Below are positions 35,125 through 44,160 of a stretch of DNA of 64,000 bases, in pieces. Every line of letters starts with the position of its first letter. Within the stretch, counting starts at the first letter, position 1. The position numbers were made by a program, and so were the translations under genes. Under the pieces are notes generated by a model, which ran no database searches, was not told the origin of the DNA, and saw only the letters and a program-made list of their open reading frames with translations. Source of the DNA: Oscillospiraceae bacterium (lineage in GTDB: Bacteria > Bacillota > Clostridia > Oscillospirales > Ruminococcaceae); the NCBI GenBank assembly GCA_009778065.1, contig WRKM01000003.1, positions 61,594-125,593 of the forward strand, read 5' to 3'.

Positions 35125-35153
35125 TTGCTTTTCAAACCATTTTATGGTAAAAT
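35125..35153 (+). promoter_or_regulatory. Sigma-A promoter for the small anchored protein
   Basis: TTGCTT (35125-35130) and TAAAAT (35148-35153), 17-bp spacer, 40 bases before the ATG at 35194. Confidence 0.7.
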
Positions 35154-35193
35154 TTGTATAATATTATTAAGAATTGGGCGAAAGGATTTTAAA

Positions 35194-35703
35194 ATGAAAA
35201 CCGTCTTAAAAACACGCAAAACTAAACTTGCATTAATTATCAGCATTTTTATTTTGCTCATACTCGCTTTCATAACATGGTTACTTTTAAATGAATCTGT
35301 TACACAAGCGAACTCATCGAAAAATTCGTATGGTTGGTATTGGGGTACGGAGTTGCGCGTGGTTTTTGACATTGAAGCACCGAGTGATATTTATTACGTA
35401 AGACATCCCGAATTCTTTACTCCTTCGCATCCATATTTGGACGAACATGCAATAACTTTTGGCTGGAGCGAAGAAGCAATTTTAATACTTAACGATACAG
35501 CATATGGTTATGCAGTGAAAATTGCAACAGAATACAAAAATTTCGCTGTACTTGATTTCGAGGTAGATTCAATTGAAAACGAAACCATAACAATCAAATT
35601 CTTTGGTTTCGGCTACCCCGATAACGGTAAGGGGGAATCCGTACCGCTTGCCGAAGAGTTCGTCTTTGATATTATTAATAAGTTTCCTGTTCTTAAAAAT
35701 TAA
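35194..35703 (+). CDS. Hypothetical membrane-anchored protein, 169 aa
   Basis: The ATG at 35194 has AAAGGA 7 bp upstream; an upstream in-frame ATG overlaps the promoter and is rejected. One helix (about residues 12-34) after a basic start (KTRKTK) anchors a C-terminal extracytoplasmic domain rich in aromatic residues (YGWYWGTELRVVF). No recognised domain and no lipobox. It is a single-gene unit with its own promoter and a following hairpin, inserted between rpsO and clpX, two housekeeping transcripts that run the other way. Confidence 0.7.
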   Translation: MKTVLKTRKTKLALIISIFILLILAFITWLLLNESVTQANSSKNSYGWYWGTELRVVFDIEAPSDIYYVRHPEFFTPSHPYLDEHAITFGWSEEAILILNDTAYGYAVKIATEYKNFAVLDFEVDSIENETITIKFFGFGYPDNGKGESVPLAEEFVFDIINKFPVLKN

Positions 35704-35719
35704 ACACACTTTTTGCAGG

Positions 35720-35753
35720 GTGCGTATTTTGTATAAATATACAAAATACGCAC
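35720..35753 (+). terminator. Long perfect hairpin after the 169-aa gene
   Basis: GTGCGTATTTTGTAT pairs perfectly with ATACAAAATACGCAC (35720-35734 with 35739-35753), 15 bp and a 4-base loop. The trailing sequence TATTTGTTAAG is only moderately T-rich. It lies between convergent genes and could stop both. Confidence 0.6.
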
Positions 35754-35805
35754 TATTTGTTAAGATAAAAATTATTACTTCGGAAGTTATAAAACTAAAA
35801 AATAG

Positions 35806-37113
35806 CTATCCTATTTTTCTTTTTTGCTTCTTCTTCGGGGACAGCCGTTTTCTCGGTACGCCGTATTCGATACGCGGCGGTTCCGAGCCTTCTACGCTGG
35901 CTTCGGTGATTATGACCTTGTTGACAGTTTCATCATCCGGCGAGGTGAACATAACGTCCGACAAAACGCTCTCCATGACCGAACGCAGTCCGCGAGCGCC
36001 CGTTTTACGTTCAAGAGTTTTCTCAACGACCTTTGCGAGAGCACCGCCCTCAGCGTCAAGCTCAATTCCGTCAAGCTCGAAAAGATACTTGTATTGCTTC
36101 AGGAGTGCGTTTTTCGGCTCGGTAAGGATTTTAAGGAGTGCGTTCGCATCGAGTTCGTCAAGCGTGGCTATAACAGGAAGCCGCCCGACGAGTTCGGGAA
36201 TCAGCCCGTATTTTACTAAATCTTCGGGTACAACATTGTGCATTATGCTCGCACTATCCTTTTCTTTCTGCGATTTTATCTCCGCGCCGAAGCCGAGAGC
36301 AGACGAATGGATTCTTTTAGCTATGGTTTTCCCGATTCCGTCAAACGCACCGCCGCAGATGAATAAGATATTTTTCGTGTCGATTTGTATAAATTCCTGA
36401 TGGGGATGTTTTCTGCCGCCCTGAGGAGGTACATTTGATACTGTGCCTTCGATAATTTTCAATAACGCCTGTTGAACCCCTTCCCCGCTTACATCCCGCG
36501 TAATCGAGGTGTTCTCTGAACGCCGTGATATTTTATCGATTTCATCAATATATATTATTCCCTGCTCGGCTGCCTCTATGTCATAATCAGCGGCTTGAAT
36601 CAAACGCAGCAACACATTTTCAACATCCTCCCCGACATACCCCGCTTGTGTCAGAGTCGTTGCATCGGCGATGGCAAAAGGCACGCGCAAAATCTTCGCT
36701 AAGGTCTGCGCTAACATGGTCTTACCCACGCCTGTCGGACCCATTAAAAGTACATTACTTTTTTGTAGCTCAACGCCTGTGTCTTCGCCAATAGTTTTTC
36801 TCAGTCCGCCGTAAGAACGCTTATAATGATTATAAACAGAAACGCAGAGCGTCCGTTTTGCTTTCTCCTGACCTATAATATACATATCAAGAATTTTTTT
36901 AATTTCGCGCGGAGTGATTAAGATAAACGGCTCATCGTCATGGGGTTGCCGCCCGCGGGTATGATAATCGGGCGATTCAATCTCAATATCCCCCTCATCA
37001 AGCAACATCTGATAGGAGGTTAAAACACATTCATCGCAAATACAACCGCTCGAACCGAACAGCATCCGCATAACTTGATTTTCTGTTTTACCGCAAAAAC
37101 TGCACCTAAGCAT
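35806..37113 (-). CDS. clpX: ATP-dependent Clp protease ATP-binding subunit ClpX
   Basis: A 435-residue AAA+ unfoldase. The N-terminal zinc finger uses CSFC and ICDEC; Walker A is GPTGVGKT and Walker [11 protein letters not shown]. The IGF-type loop for ClpP docking sits in the region around SALGFGAE. It feeds tagged or misfolded proteins to ClpP. clpP lies about 1 kb upstream on the same strand, with a lipoprotein gene between them. GAAGG precedes the ATG. The C-terminus ends in a basic tail ([12 protein letters not shown]), longer than usual. Confidence 0.97.
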   Translation of the reverse strand: MLRCSFCGKTENQVMRMLFGSSGCICDECVLTSYQMLLDEGDIEIESPDYHTRGRQPHDDEPFILITPREIKKILDMYIIGQEKAKRTLCVSVYNHYKRSYGGLRKTIGEDTGVELQKSNVLLMGPTGVGKTMLAQTLAKILRVPFAIADATTLTQAGYVGEDVENVLLRLIQAADYDIEAAEQGIIYIDEIDKISRRSENTSITRDVSGEGVQQALLKIIEGTVSNVPPQGGRKHPHQEFIQIDTKNILFICGGAFDGIGKTIAKRIHSSALGFGAEIKSQKEKDSASIMHNVVPEDLVKYGLIPELVGRLPVIATLDELDANALLKILTEPKNALLKQYKYLFELDGIELDAEGGALAKVVEKTLERKTGARGLRSVMESVLSDVMFTSPDDETVNKVIITEASVEGSEPPRIEYGVPRKRLSPKKKQKRKIG

Positions 37114-37137
37114 AACTTTACCTTCTTTATTTACCTT

Positions 37138-38079
37138 TTATTTAATTTCGACAATCCTTGCCCAAAGTCCGTCTCCGAATAAACCGCCGCCTAATGAGAA
37201 AACTATATCCGTCAATGTAACACTAACCCTCAAAGCGGACCCGTCATCGGGTATTGCCCTCAAATCAACGCCGCTATACTCCTCGTCATAAATAGTTCCG
37301 AGCCTGAAAGCCATCATATCCGAATACTCGAAAAAGTCCCCTTGCCAGAACATAAACGGCATGCTGTTACGCGGATTTGTCAAGAACGACAGCCCCGAAT
37401 CGGGGTCGGGGAAGAAGAAAATGCTTCCGACGCCAACATACATAGCCTCTTCCTGAGCGGCAACGATATAGCCCGAAAGGGTTATTTCGCCGTCAAGCTC
37501 AAAGTAATTCCAAACGTCAGTGCGGGCAGTTTCGCCGGGTGCCAAAATAGTAATACGCGAGTTTTTCACAGTCAAGCCGTCAAGAGAATCACCGTCTGAT
37601 ATTTTTCCGGTGTTGTTTGTATTTTCGGGTAAGCTGACCAAAACCTCATAAGCTTCAAGGTCGAACGCTTCGGGATTATCCACGCTGTTCACGCCCTCAC
37701 CCGAAGATTTCTTTATGAGTGCCACGCCGTCCCAAACAGCCGCATAACGCTCGCCGCTTTGGCTTCTTTCAAAAGCTTCCTCTGCCGTTATGTCTTCTTC
37801 TTGACTCAATGCCGCAAGTTGGCTGCCTTGCGGGTTGAGAAAGCGGCTTGCTTTTTCAAAGTCAAATTTCACGCCGTAAATATCAATTACATAATCTCCT
37901 GTGATTTCTTCGTTCTCCGTACCGGAAACGGTTTCGCCGTTATTCTCGGTCGGGTTCGGCGTGCCGGCGTTGTTCTCAACGGGGGTACCGGTGTCGCCAT
38001 TCCCCGTATCACCGCCGCAAGAACTTAAAAGTGACATCGTCAAAAGTATCAGAATTAATGTGACTGTAAGTTTTTTCAT
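37138..38079 (-). CDS. Hypothetical lipoprotein between clpP and clpX
   Basis: A 313-residue lipoprotein; the lipobox LLSSC puts the lipidated residue at C21. A Gly/Asn/Thr-rich linker (about residues 22-65) leads to a beta-rich domain with a YVIDIYGVKFDFEKA start. No known domain recognised. AGAGGAA lies before the ATG. It lies within the tig-clpP-clpX cluster, 27 bp after clpP and 24 bp before clpX, so it is very likely co-transcribed with the protease genes. Confidence 0.8.
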   Translation of the reverse strand: MKKLTVTLILILLTMSLLSSCGGDTGNGDTGTPVENNAGTPNPTENNGETVSGTENEEITGDYVIDIYGVKFDFEKASRFLNPQGSQLAALSQEEDITAEEAFERSQSGERYAAVWDGVALIKKSSGEGVNSVDNPEAFDLEAYEVLVSLPENTNNTGKISDGDSLDGLTVKNSRITILAPGETARTDVWNYFELDGEITLSGYIVAAQEEAMYVGVGSIFFFPDPDSGLSFLTNPRNSMPFMFWQGDFFEYSDMMAFRLGTIYDEEYSGVDLRAIPDDGSALRVSVTLTDIVFSLGGGLFGDGLWARIVEIK

Positions 38080-38106
38080 TTTAATTTCCTCTTCGCTTAG
38101 TATTTT

Positions 38107-38706
38107 TTATTTTTTCGACTCCATAACTTTATCAATAATACCGTATGCAAGGGCTTCATCTGCCGTCATGAAATTATCGCGTTCGGTATCTCCGCGGATT
38201 ATTTCTATAGGCTGACCTGTTTTTTCCGATAAAATCGAATTCATCCTGTCTTTAATGAAAAGAAGACGTTTCGTATGGATTTCAATATCAGTGACCTGTC
38301 CCTTATATCCCGCCGAGGGCTGATGAATCATAATTTCACTGTTCGGTAGGGCATAACGCTTGCCCTTCGTTCCCGCCGCGAGTAAAAACGCACCCATCGA
38401 AGCCGCCAGTCCTAAACAAATCGTTGAAACCTCGCATTTTATATACTGCATAGTATCGAAAATAGCCATTCCGTCAGTAATCGAACCGCCGGGACTGTTT
38501 ATATAGAGGAAAATATCCTTTTCGGGGTCCTGTCCCTCAAGAAAGAGAAGTTGTGCTACGGTTAGGCTTGCCGTTACAGGGTTTACCTCTTCATGCAGCA
38601 TGACTATTCTGTCGTTTAACAGACGCGAATAAATATCGTAGGCACGCTCGCCCCTGCCGGTTTGCTCTATTACAGTGGGGACAAGGCTCATTTTAAAATC
38701 ATTCAT
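38107..38706 (-). CDS. clpP: ATP-dependent Clp protease proteolytic subunit
   Basis: A 199-residue serine protease subunit with the full catalytic triad: S103 in [10 protein letters not shown]128 in MIHQPS and D177 in the [10 protein letters not shown] segment. It forms the double-heptamer chamber served by ClpX. Its start overlaps the tig stop as TAATGA, and AAAGGAG lies upstream, so it is coupled to trigger factor. Confidence 0.97.
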   Translation of the reverse strand: MNDFKMSLVPTVIEQTGRGERAYDIYSRLLNDRIVMLHEEVNPVTASLTVAQLLFLEGQDPEKDIFLYINSPGGSITDGMAIFDTMQYIKCEVSTICLGLAASMGAFLLAAGTKGKRYALPNSEIMIHQPSAGYKGQVTDIEIHTKRLLFIKDRMNSILSEKTGQPIEIIRGDTERDNFMTADEALAYGIIDKVMESKK

Positions 38707-39998
38707 TACTGTTGTTCTCCTTTGATTCGTTTGGCGTTTTCTTTGACGATTTCCATAGCTCTCTCGGTTTTGAGGTCACGGCTGAGAGCCTCGGCTTCTA
38801 TTAATTCCCTTACCTTTTCTACAGACATTTTATAAAAGCCTGAGAGTTTTTCGTATTCGGCTTCGATTCTCTCTTCTTCAATCTCAACTTTTTCAAGCTC
38901 GGCTATTTTTTCGAGAGCAAGCCTCATTTTAACCTGCTTTTCCGACATTTCACGGAACATTTCTCTAAACTGCTCCATGGTCGAGTTAGCGTATTGCAGA
39001 TACGTCTGTACATTCATACCATGCTGTTTATTTTTAAATTCCCAGTCACGCACCATGTCGTCAATACGGTTTTCGTACATAACAGAAGGTACGTCGGCTT
39101 CCACTAAACCTATCAGCTTTTCCGAAAGCTCGTTTTCAAAATGCTCGTCTGCTTTCTTTGCGGCTTCCTCCTCAAGTTTCGTCTTAATATCGGCTTTAAG
39201 CTCTTCGAGGGTGTCGTATTCGCTGACGTCTTTGGCAAACTCGTCATCAATTTCAACAAGCTCCCTGCTCTTCATGCTGTTTATTTTACACTTGAATACG
39301 CTTTCCTTACCGGCAAGCTCTGTTGCCTGATAGTCTTCGGGGAAGGTCACGTTTACTTCAAAGTCCTCGCCTATACTTTTACCTACTATCTGCTCCTCAA
39401 ATCCGGGTATAAATCTGCCGCTTCCGAGTTCGAGGCTGAAATTTGCCGCCTCGCCGCCCGCAAACGCATTTCCGTCACAGAAGCCCTTAAAATCAAACAC
39501 AACAGTGTCGCCCATGTCTGCGGCACGGTCTTCGACATCTATAATACGCGCACCTCTGAGCTGCATTTCTTTAAGCTTACCCGCAATATCATCGTCGGTT
39601 ATTTCTTCCGGCTGTGCCTCTACCTCTAACCCCAAGTAACCCTTAATGCTGACTTCGGGCTTTACGGTAAAGGTCGCTTTAAATTCAACGCCCTCATCTT
39701 TTTCAACCGAAACAACCTCTACGTCAGGCATATCAACAACATCTAAGTTCAATTCATCGATAACCTCTGAAATTGTTTTCTTATAAAGTACATTTACTGC
39801 CTCTTCATAAAAAACATTTTCACCGTATTGTTTTTCAACCATCTTTCGGGTCGCCTTGCCTTTTCTGAATCCGGGGATGGCTATATTATTCTTTTGCTTG
39901 TGATACGCCTTTTCCAAAGCCTGCTCAAAATCTTCCGGACCTACCTTAAATTCCGCTTCGACCGTGTTTCCCGTTTTAATGTTCTTAATTATCTCCAT
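38706..39998 (-). CDS. tig: Trigger factor
   Basis: A 430-residue ribosome-associated chaperone and peptidyl-prolyl isomerase. The ribosome-docking signature [17 protein letters not shown] is in the N-domain; a central FKBP-type PPIase domain ([14 protein letters not shown]) and the helical C-domain follow. It meets nascent chains at the tunnel exit. It heads the tig-clpP-lipoprotein-clpX transcript, driven by a clear sigma-A promoter. CGGAGG lies 9 bp before the ATG. Confidence 0.96.
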   Translation of the reverse strand: MEIIKNIKTGNTVEAEFKVGPEDFEQALEKAYHKQKNNIAIPGFRKGKATRKMVEKQYGENVFYEEAVNVLYKKTISEVIDELNLDVVDMPDVEVVSVEKDEGVEFKATFTVKPEVSIKGYLGLEVEAQPEEITDDDIAGKLKEMQLRGARIIDVEDRAADMGDTVVFDFKGFCDGNAFAGGEAANFSLELGSGRFIPGFEEQIVGKSIGEDFEVNVTFPEDYQATELAGKESVFKCKINSMKSRELVEIDDEFAKDVSEYDTLEELKADIKTKLEEEAAKKADEHFENELSEKLIGLVEADVPSVMYENRIDDMVRDWEFKNKQHGMNVQTYLQYANSTMEQFREMFREMSEKQVKMRLALEKIAELEKVEIEEERIEAEYEKLSGFYKMSVEKVRELIEAEALSRDLKTERAMEIVKENAKRIKGEQQ

Positions 39999-40031
39999 TT
40001 TTAATGTCCTCCGTTTTATGTATCATTGATA

Positions 40032-40060
40032 AGTATACCATAAATTTATCGCCACGTCAA
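40032..40060 (-). promoter_or_regulatory. Sigma-A promoter of the tig-clpP-clpX operon
   Basis: Minus-strand TTGACG (40055-40060) and TATACT (40032-40037) with a 17-bp spacer. I see no CtsR or CIRCE heat-shock operator in the short leader, unlike many Firmicute clp operons. Confidence 0.75.
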
Positions 40061-40085
40061 TAAAATCAAAAATTTCTGTAAACTT

Positions 40086-40778
40086 TCATATTTTTAAAGG
40101 TTTAAAATCGATAAAATCCGCTGAAATAAGAGCAAATTCGATGCCATAATGCTTTCCGAGAACTGCTTTTTTGTGTGAGTCACCATGTAAATGTCCGTAA
40201 AAACACCGCTTTACATCGTTTTTTTGTAAAATGTCCACAATGTTATAGTTCGTAAAATCACCATAAATTGGCGGATAGTGCAAAAATACGCAAACTTCCG
40301 AGGAATGTCCCATTTCAAAAGCCTGCCTTATCGAGGTTTCAAGCCGTGACTCCTCACGTTTTCGCATCTTTTCGCATTGCAAAGGCTCGCCCTCATTGAA
40401 CCAACCCCGAGTACCGCAAACAGCCGCCTTTTCAACAATAAAGGCTGAATTATGCAAAAACTCAATATTGTTCATGTGATTTTCGGATATGAAATTATTC
40501 ATCTTCGTGACAGACGTCCACCAATAATCGTGATTACCCTTAATTATTATCTTTCTGCCCTTTAGTACTTTGCTTATAAAATTTAAGTCGGGGAGTGCGT
40601 CTTCAAGCGATATTGCCCACGAAATATCACCTGCTATTACCACGGTATCGTCTTCACCGACTACATCGTTCCAGTTTTGAGTAAGCCTTTCGGCATGACG
40701 CTCCCACCCTTTGAATATTTTCATGGACTTATCTTTTCCGAGTGACAGATGTAAATCGGCGATTGCAAAAAGGCTCAT
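40086..40778 (-). CDS. Calcineurin-like metallophosphoesterase
   Basis: A 230-residue phosphoesterase with the metal-binding blocks FAIADLHL, VVIAGDISWA, IIKGNHDYWW and FYGHLHGDSH. All metal ligands (DxH, GD, GNHD, GHxH) are present, so it is probably active. The GDISWA variety is typical of a clostridial subgroup of unknown substrate. The ATG overlaps the thrC stop as ATGA. Confidence 0.87.
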   Translation of the reverse strand: MSLFAIADLHLSLGKDKSMKIFKGWERHAERLTQNWNDVVGEDDTVVIAGDISWAISLEDALPDLNFISKVLKGRKIIIKGNHDYWWTSVTKMNNFISENHMNNIEFLHNSAFIVEKAAVCGTRGWFNEGEPLQCEKMRKREESRLETSIRQAFEMGHSSEVCVFLHYPPIYGDFTNYNIVDILQKNDVKRCFYGHLHGDSHKKAVLGKHYGIEFALISADFIDFKPLKI

Positions 40779-42274
40779 ACCTTTAACATTTCTGAAACGA
40801 CGCGTTTAAGACCGTCTTTTTCCGTACAGTCCGTAAAACGCACAGGCAACCCGCGGGTTTTAGCCAAAGGCTCCGGCATCTCTGTGTTCGTCAGCTTTTC
40901 CAAATCCTCAGCAGTTTTAAATTCATCGGCGTCGGGCGTTTTACCGAGTGCATCGTATACTGCCGCGCAGAATTTATAAGGACTCGCCGTAGCGGCGATA
41001 ACGGTTTTAATTTTATCGCCCGTTTCTTCTCTGTATTCTGCGTAAACGCCATATGCCACAGCCGTATGCGGGTCCATAAGGTATGAATAATCATCGAAAA
41101 TACCTTTAATTACCGCTTTAGTTTTTTCCTCGCCGCACCAACCGGCGTAAAAATCCGCTGTCAGCTTTTCTTTCACCCTGTCATTAACTTCATATCTGCC
41201 TTTGTCCTTTAGTGCGGTAAACCACCCTTTCAAAGAGCTACACTCTTGCTCCGAAAGATGATACTGATATATCAGCCGTTCAAGGTTACTTGAAATCAAA
41301 ATATCCATAGACGGCGATACGGTGACATGAAACTCACGGTTGCGGTCATATACGCCTGTTTTTATAAAATCTGTAAGAATATTATTAGTATTAGAAGCGC
41401 AAATCAGCTTATTTACAGGCAGACCCATCTCCTTTGCATAATATGCCGCTAAGATATTTCCGAAATTCCCCGTAGGGACGCAAATATTTATTTTTTCGCC
41501 TTTTTTTATTTCACCCTCAAAGAGTAAGGACGCATACATCGAAATATAATACACGATTTGCGGAGCTAAACGCCCCCAGTTAATCGAATTTGCACTTGAA
41601 AAGAGCATATTCTTTTCGGCAAGCCGCGCCGCCAATTCAGGGTCGGTGAAAATTTCTTTTACGGCGTTTTGGCAGTCGTCAAAGTTTCCTTTAACGGAAC
41701 AGACATACACATTTTCGCCCTCTTGTGTAATCATTTGGCGTTTCTGCATTTCGCTCACGCCCTCATCGGGATAAAAAACAGCTATACTCGTACCCGATAC
41801 GTTTTTAAAACCCTCAAGTGCGGCTTTTCCGGTATCGCCCGACGTCGCGGTCAATATCGCTATATGTCTGTCTTTTACGGCTTCGACCTTTTTAGCCGAG
41901 ACTGTCATCAAATACGGTAATAGTTGTAAAGCCATATCTTTAAACGCGCAGGTCGGTCCGTGAAAAAGCTCAAGAACATAACAGTCGGGGTAGAGCTTTG
42001 AAAGTACTGTTGCGTTCGGTACGGAAAAATTTTCGCCATACGCACTCTCGACCGCGCTTTTAAGCTCATCATCGGTAAAATCCGTGAAAAACTTTCTCAG
42101 AATTAAAAATGCCCGTTCGGGATAGCTCATTTCGCCCATTAGGTCTATTTCTTCAGCAGTAATTTCGGGCAGACTTTCGGGTATAAATAAGCCGCCTTCC
42201 TCCGATAAACCTTTAATAACGGCTTCGGCGGATGTGACTTTTATGCTTGAATCTCGCGTACTTTTATAGTACAT
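40775..42274 (-). CDS. thrC: Threonine synthase
   Basis: A 499-residue PLP enzyme that turns O-phosphohomoserine into threonine, of the longer class with an N-terminal domain (MYYKSTRD start). PLP lysine is in HGPTCAFKDMALQLL; SGDTGKAAL and PTGNFGN bind the cofactor and substrate. No other threonine pathway gene (hom, thrB) is beside it. AAAGAGG lies before the ATG. It is coupled to the phosphoesterase gene downstream. Confidence 0.95.
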   Translation of the reverse strand: MYYKSTRDSSIKVTSAEAVIKGLSEEGGLFIPESLPEITAEEIDLMGEMSYPERAFLILRKFFTDFTDDELKSAVESAYGENFSVPNATVLSKLYPDCYVLELFHGPTCAFKDMALQLLPYLMTVSAKKVEAVKDRHIAILTATSGDTGKAALEGFKNVSGTSIAVFYPDEGVSEMQKRQMITQEGENVYVCSVKGNFDDCQNAVKEIFTDPELAARLAEKNMLFSSANSINWGRLAPQIVYYISMYASLLFEGEIKKGEKINICVPTGNFGNILAAYYAKEMGLPVNKLICASNTNNILTDFIKTGVYDRNREFHVTVSPSMDILISSNLERLIYQYHLSEQECSSLKGWFTALKDKGRYEVNDRVKEKLTADFYAGWCGEEKTKAVIKGIFDDYSYLMDPHTAVAYGVYAEYREETGDKIKTVIAATASPYKFCAAVYDALGKTPDADEFKTAEDLEKLTNTEMPEPLAKTRGLPVRFTDCTEKDGLKRVVSEMLKV

Positions 42275-42312
42275 TTCTACCTCTTTTCTGTCTTCGATGC
42301 CGTAATGACAAG

Positions 42313-42741
42313 TTAAATAAATAAAACCCTTCCTCCGCTCGCATCGAACGCTTCCTTAAAATGATTTATTTCAACCGTATCGGGGTTTATGCTGTCAGTA
42401 ATAACTACCTCAATAATATCGAATCCGATAAGCTTTTCGGTTGGGTTTTGTAACAAATACCTCTGCGCTACTTTAATAATTTTACCGCGTTTACGAGAAT
42501 CCACTGCATCGGACGGTCTGCCCATACCAAGCAGTTTTCGCGTTTTTACTTCAATAAAAACGAGCCTTTCAGCGTTTTGTGCGATTATGTCAATTTCTCC
42601 GGATTTTGTCCGAAAATTCCTTGCGGTTATATTATATCCTTTTTCCGTAAGATATAAACAAGCCCGTTCCTCGCCGAAATCGCCCTTTTTTTGTTTGTCT
42701 GTCTGCTTATTCTGATTTTCTTTATTATCTTGATAATTCAT
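42313..42741 (-). CDS. YraN family (UPF0102) endonuclease-like protein
   Basis: A 142-residue protein of the UPF0102 family with a restriction endonuclease-like fold. The core [28 protein letters not shown] and VFIEVKTR supplies the D/ExK residues. The first 22 residues are a low-complexity Gln/Asn/Lys tail. The ATG overlaps the rnhB stop (ATGA). Position after rnhB is the usual one for this family in Firmicutes. Confidence 0.9.
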   Translation of the reverse strand: MNYQDNKENQNKQTDKQKKGDFGEERACLYLTEKGYNITARNFRTKSGEIDIIAQNAERLVFIEVKTRKLLGMGRPSDAVDSRKRGKIIKVAQRYLLQNPTEKLIGFDIIEVVITDSINPDTVEINHFKEAFDASGGRVLFI

Positions 42742-43340
42742 AGCTTTTTAAGGAAACTCATTCTGTGAACGGGACAGGCTCCGTGTTCACGAAGTTTTTC
42801 ATAATGTAGTTTAGTTCCGTAGCCTTTATGCTTTTCAAAGGCGTATTGCGGGTAGATTTTTGATATTTCAAGTAAAACCCTGTCGCGAGATACCTTGGCT
42901 AAAATCGACGCCGCCGCTATTGAAGCCGACAAGCCATCACCTTTGATTACCGCCTCGCAGTCTATTTCAAGCGCGGGCTTTTGATTTCCGTCAATTAAGG
43001 CGTAATCGGGCTTTATGTCTAAGCCTTCCACCGCTCGTCTCATAGCGAGTAGGGAGGCTCCGAGTATATTAAGCTCCTCTATTTCCGCAACGATTGCCCA
43101 CGCTACAGAGTATGCCGATGCTTTTTTTATAATCTCGTCATATAACTCTTCGCGCTTTTTCTCGGTTAATTTCTTTGAATCATCAAGACCGCTTATTATT
43201 ATACCTTCGGGTAAAATTACCGCCGCCGCGTAAACATCACCCGCGAGCGGTCCGCGTCCCGCCTCATCGACACCGCAGATTATTCCCCGCCGCAGACGTA
43301 TTTGGTCATCAAAATCGTATAGACTATTATGGTTGTTCAA
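42738..43340 (-). CDS. rnhB: Ribonuclease HII
   Basis: I place the start at the TTG at 43340, giving 200 residues, because GGGGAG lies 8 bp before it and the reading frame upstream, though open, has no ribosome site. The catalytic motif [12 protein letters not shown] (D, E) is near the N-terminus, with DGNQKP and the later [10 protein letters not shown]. The enzyme removes single ribonucleotides from DNA. With this start, it overlaps the end of rbgA by 14 bp; the order rbgA-rnhB-yraN is conserved. Confidence 0.94.
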   Translation of the reverse strand: MNNHNSLYDFDDQIRLRRGIICGVDEAGRGPLAGDVYAAAVILPEGIIISGLDDSKKLTEKKREELYDEIIKKASAYSVAWAIVAEIEELNILGASLLAMRRAVEGLDIKPDYALIDGNQKPALEIDCEAVIKGDGLSASIAAASILAKVSRDRVLLEISKIYPQYAFEKHKGYGTKLHYEKLREHGACPVHRMSFLKKL

Positions 43341-44145
43341 ATGATATTCTCCCCAGCTTCCCGCTTCTGAACTCATCGAGAAGCGTATTTGCCGCTCGCA
43401 GGGTATCAGGTACACCGCCTGAAGCGAGCATTTTTCTGTTTACGGCAATATTCTCAAGCGTTTGTGCGTTATACCGCTCGCTCAAACATTCAGGGTAATT
43501 CTCTTTTAAAAATGAAATTAACCCCTCCGCAAGCTCAATAATATCCATAACCTCATCTTTAACCGCACCCGTAACCGCTAATTTTCTCGCAACATCGGCA
43601 TCGTCAAACTTATGCCACAGAATTCCGGGAGTATCTAAAAGTTCAATCTCCTTGTCTATCGTAACCCATTGTTTTCCGCGTGTTACGCCGGGTTTATCGC
43701 CGACTTTGGTTTTTTTTGAGTTCGACATACGGTTTATAAAAGAAGACTTTCCGACATTCGGTATACCCACCACCATAACCCTGAGCGCAAGTCCTTTAAA
43801 ACCTCTTGCATTTCGCTTTTCAATAATATGCGATAGTTTCTTTTTTAAAAGCGCGGGAAAAAAATTAACACCCTTTCCGCTTCGGCAATCGCAAATAAGT
43901 ACCGCCATTCCTTTATTCTCATAGAATTTTTTCCACTGATTCGTTATTTTCTCATCGGCATAATCACTCTTATTAAGAATAATCACCCTCGGCTTTTCTT
44001 TTATCAGCTCATCGAGAATCGGATTTCTGCCGGCTTCGGGGCAACGCGCATCGGTTATTTCCGCTACAGCGTCTACAAGCTTTATATCCGCTTCAATCAT
44101 GCGGCGTGTTTTGGTCATGTGACCGGGATACCATTGTATATTCAT
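43327..44145 (-). CDS. rbgA: Ribosome biogenesis GTPase YlqF/RbgA
   Basis: A 272-residue circularly permuted GTPase, with motif order G4 (LNKSDYAD), G1 (GIPNVGKSS), G2/G3 (DTPGILW). It acts in late 50S subunit assembly. The start [13 protein letters not shown] is the classic RbgA opening. AGGGG lies just before the ATG. Directly upstream is the TIR-LRR gene, with 15 bp between, where lepB would be expected. Confidence 0.95.
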   Translation of the reverse strand: MNIQWYPGHMTKTRRMIEADIKLVDAVAEITDARCPEAGRNPILDELIKEKPRVIILNKSDYADEKITNQWKKFYENKGMAVLICDCRSGKGVNFFPALLKKKLSHIIEKRNARGFKGLALRVMVVGIPNVGKSSFINRMSNSKKTKVGDKPGVTRGKQWVTIDKEIELLDTPGILWHKFDDADVARKLAVTGAVKDEVMDIIELAEGLISFLKENYPECLSERYNAQTLENIAVNRKMLASGGVPDTLRAANTLLDEFRSGKLGRISFEQP

Positions 44146-44160
44146 AAAAACCCCTAAACG

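Noticed and set aside
39999..40060. CtsR or CIRCE operator before tig-clpP
   Set aside because: No matching repeat or dyad is visible in the short leader or promoter.
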